Shown: one piece after another, positions 62,810 to 64,000 of the stretch
How positions within the stretch are numbered: the first letter of the stretch is position 1
Layout: the number at the start of each line of letters is the position of its first letter
DNA from: Chromohalobacter moromii
GTDB lineage: Bacteria > Pseudomonadota > Gammaproteobacteria > Pseudomonadales > Halomonadaceae
DNA length: 64,000 nt
Direction: 5' to 3'
NCBI RefSeq assembly: GCF_023091865.1
Contig: NZ_JAHXDI010000002.1
Span: 682,001-746,000, forward strand
Program-made: the position numbers and the translations under genes
The notes under the pieces: generated by a model
Databases searched by the model: none
Told to the model about the DNA's origin: nothing
The model's input: the letters and a program-made list of their open reading frames with translations, nothing else

Positions 62810-63876
62810 CCCCATATCTCCTTGCGGCTGCGCAGAATCAGCGAGACGAAAAACGGCAACCCGATGAGTGCGGTGAGCAGGCCGATCGGTAGCAGAATGC
62901 CGGGCACCAAGGTTTTCGAGAGGATCGAGGTGGCGGACATGATCAGCGCCCCACTGAGGGCGGACATGGGCAGAAAGACACGCTGGTCCTCGCCGACCAG
63001 CAAGCGCGCGATATGCGGGCCTACCAGACCGACGAAACCGATCGTTCCCACGAAGGCCACGGCGGTGGCGGCCAGCAGCGAGCAGCACAGCAGGATACGC
63101 AGTCGCAAGCGCGCGACATTGATGCCCATGGCCTGGGCGTGAAGATCGCCCAGCCGCAGAGCGGTGAGTCGCCAACCGGCATGGAGAAATACTGGCAGCG
63201 TCACGCAAAGCGCCAGTGTCGCCAAGCCTACCTTACCCCAGCTGGCCTTACCGAGACTGCCCAGTGACCAGAACACCAGTTGCTGCAAGGCCTCGGCGGA
63301 GGCGACGTACTGCATCAAACCGAGCATGGCGTTGAAGAAGAACATGATGGCGATGCCCATCAGCACCAAGGTCTGCACGCTGACGCCGCGCAGGCGACTC
63401 ACTCCCCAGATGACCAGCGATGCAGCCAGGGCCAGTAGGAAGGCGTTGCCGGTGACCAGTAATGTATCGGCGAAGGGAACGATGCCGACGCCGAGGGTGA
63501 TGGCGAGCGCTGCGCCGACACTCGCCGCCGAGGAAATGCCCAGCGTGAATGGATCGGCGAGGGGATTGTTGAGGATGGTCTGCATCTCGGCGCCGGCGAG
63601 TGCCAGGCTCACCCCGACGACGATGGCCATGAAAGCCACCGGCAGACGAATGTCCCACACGATGACGCGCAGCGCATCCGAAGCGCTACTTGGTGCGACG
63701 AGTGTCATGAGCACATCGCGTAATGGGTAGTGACCCGGGCCGGTGGCGATGTCGACGATGACCATGGCGAGTGTCAGCAAGGCCATACCGACGATGAGAC
63801 GACGCTGGCGACGCCGCCGCGTGCGATACCGGGAGACACTGTCGGTAGGGGAGGAATCGGGCATTGCGGTTGTCAT
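62806..63876 (-). CDS. FecCD-type ABC transporter permease
   Basis: A 356-residue permease of the FecCD family with about nine to ten helices. Conserved parts are LPVAFMAIVVGVSLALAGAEMQTILNNPLADPFTLGISSAAS, GFVGLVGPHIARLLVG (EAA-like loop contacting the ATPase) and ILPIGLLTALIGLPFFV. It moves ferric siderophore, haem or cobalamin. The binding protein is not in the window. It starts 4 bases after the chorismate-binding gene. Confidence 0.92.
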   Translation of the reverse strand: MTTAMPDSSPTDSVSRYRTRRRRQRRLIVGMALLTLAMVIVDIATGPGHYPLRDVLMTLVAPSSASDALRVIVWDIRLPVAFMAIVVGVSLALAGAEMQTILNNPLADPFTLGISSAASVGAALAITLGVGIVPFADTLLVTGNAFLLALAASLVIWGVSRLRGVSVQTLVLMGIAIMFFFNAMLGLMQYVASAEALQQLVFWSLGSLGKASWGKVGLATLALCVTLPVFLHAGWRLTALRLGDLHAQAMGINVARLRLRILLCCSLLAATAVAFVGTIGFVGLVGPHIARLLVGEDQRVFLPMSALSGALIMSATSILSKTLVPGILLPIGLLTALIGLPFFVSLILRSRKEIWG

Positions 63877-63880
63877 TCGC

Positions 63881-64000
63881 TCAGGATACGCGATTCGTTG
63901 CGCTCATGGGTCCATCAGCGCCGAGCGCTTCCATAAGGCGCGAGATCTTGGCGAGTGTTTCCTGGTATTCAGCCTCCTCGTCGGAGTCGGCGACCAGGCC
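63881..64000 (-). CDS. C-terminus of a chorismate-binding enzyme, probably PabB-like, cut by window edge
   Basis: The last 39 codons of a minus-strand gene, which I translated from the sequence: GLVADSDEEAEYQET and so on, ending SATNRVS. The pattern (G)IVADSxxxxEYxETxxKxxxLxxAL closes PabB, TrpE and isochorismate synthases, which convert chorismate. Most of the gene lies outside, so the exact enzyme is unknown. Its position before a siderophore-type ABC importer allows an isochorismate or salicylate role as well as PabB. Confidence 0.6.
   Translation of the reverse strand, partial: GLVADSDEEAEYQETLAKISRLMEALGADGPMSATNRVS

Noticed and set aside
62806-63208. N-terminal extension of the ATPase gene to 63208
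   Set aside because: It overlaps the permease gene on the same strand and encodes low-complexity sequence. The ATG at 62809 has the ribosome site and ATGA overlap.

Overview
The window is a stretch of chromosome from a GC-rich, moderately halophilic gammaproteobacterium of the Halomonadaceae. Gene content, protein length and residue-level resemblance point to Chromohalobacter salexigens or a close relative. The basis is recall of family members (the D-galactarolactone cycloisomerase type, the uronate dehydrogenase and the TRAP uronate binding protein known from that genus), not a database search. I see no prophage, insertion sequence, CRISPR array, tRNA or rRNA. Both edges cut through genes: selO on the left and a chorismate-binding enzyme on the right.

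Layout. 1-7.5 kb: end of selO, an isochorismatase-fold protein lacking all catalytic residues, an AT-rich leader with two tiny overlapping ORFs, pntA-pntB transhydrogenase, gpsA-sixA and a small monooxygenase-like protein. 7.6-19.3 kb: a hexuronate/hexarate island with KDG dehydratase (kdgD), a three-part TRAP transporter, galactarolactone cycloisomerase (gci), galactarolactone isomerase (gli), uronate dehydrogenase (udh), a DpkA-like reductase, glucarate dehydratase (gudD), a FadR-type regulator and 2,5-dioxovalerate dehydrogenase. Together they would import a uronate, oxidise it to a hexarate or its lactone, dehydrate it and deliver 2-oxoglutarate. 19.4-24.9 kb: ABC-F protein YbiT, YgjV-type membrane protein, AEC transporter with an unannotated 36-residue membrane ORF in front, alpha/beta hydrolase and patatin. 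25-31.4 kb: smr, prmB, aroC, then a PHB set (DUF6489-type protein, phasin, class I PHA synthase) and a class II aldolase gene broken by a stop at codon 12. 31.5-38.6 kb: LysR regulator divergent from leuC-leuD-leuB-asd, then aceA. 38.8-45 kb, minus strand: rluE-nudJ-mnmA-hflD-purB-roxA-GNAT. 45.2-50 kb: clpS-clpA on plus, infA-bpt-aat on minus, a complete N-degron recognition and degradation set. 50.1-55.6 kb: ftsK, lolA, a thiamine-binding-type protein and argP. 55.7-64 kb: argO, an acyl-CoA dehydrogenase under apparent PsrA control, an AI-2E family permease, trxA, cysB, cysH, then a FecCD/FecE-type ABC importer and the end of a chorismate-binding enzyme.

The window is mainly housekeeping and catabolic, and I found no clear new defence or mobile system. 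What seems least described lies between genes: overlapping mini-ORFs before pntA and ftsK, a hidden small membrane protein, heptanucleotide repeats of the form CTTNNNN after three genes, a tandem 22-bp duplication of the nudJ 3' end, a possible small RNA beside aceA, and several well-formed operators.
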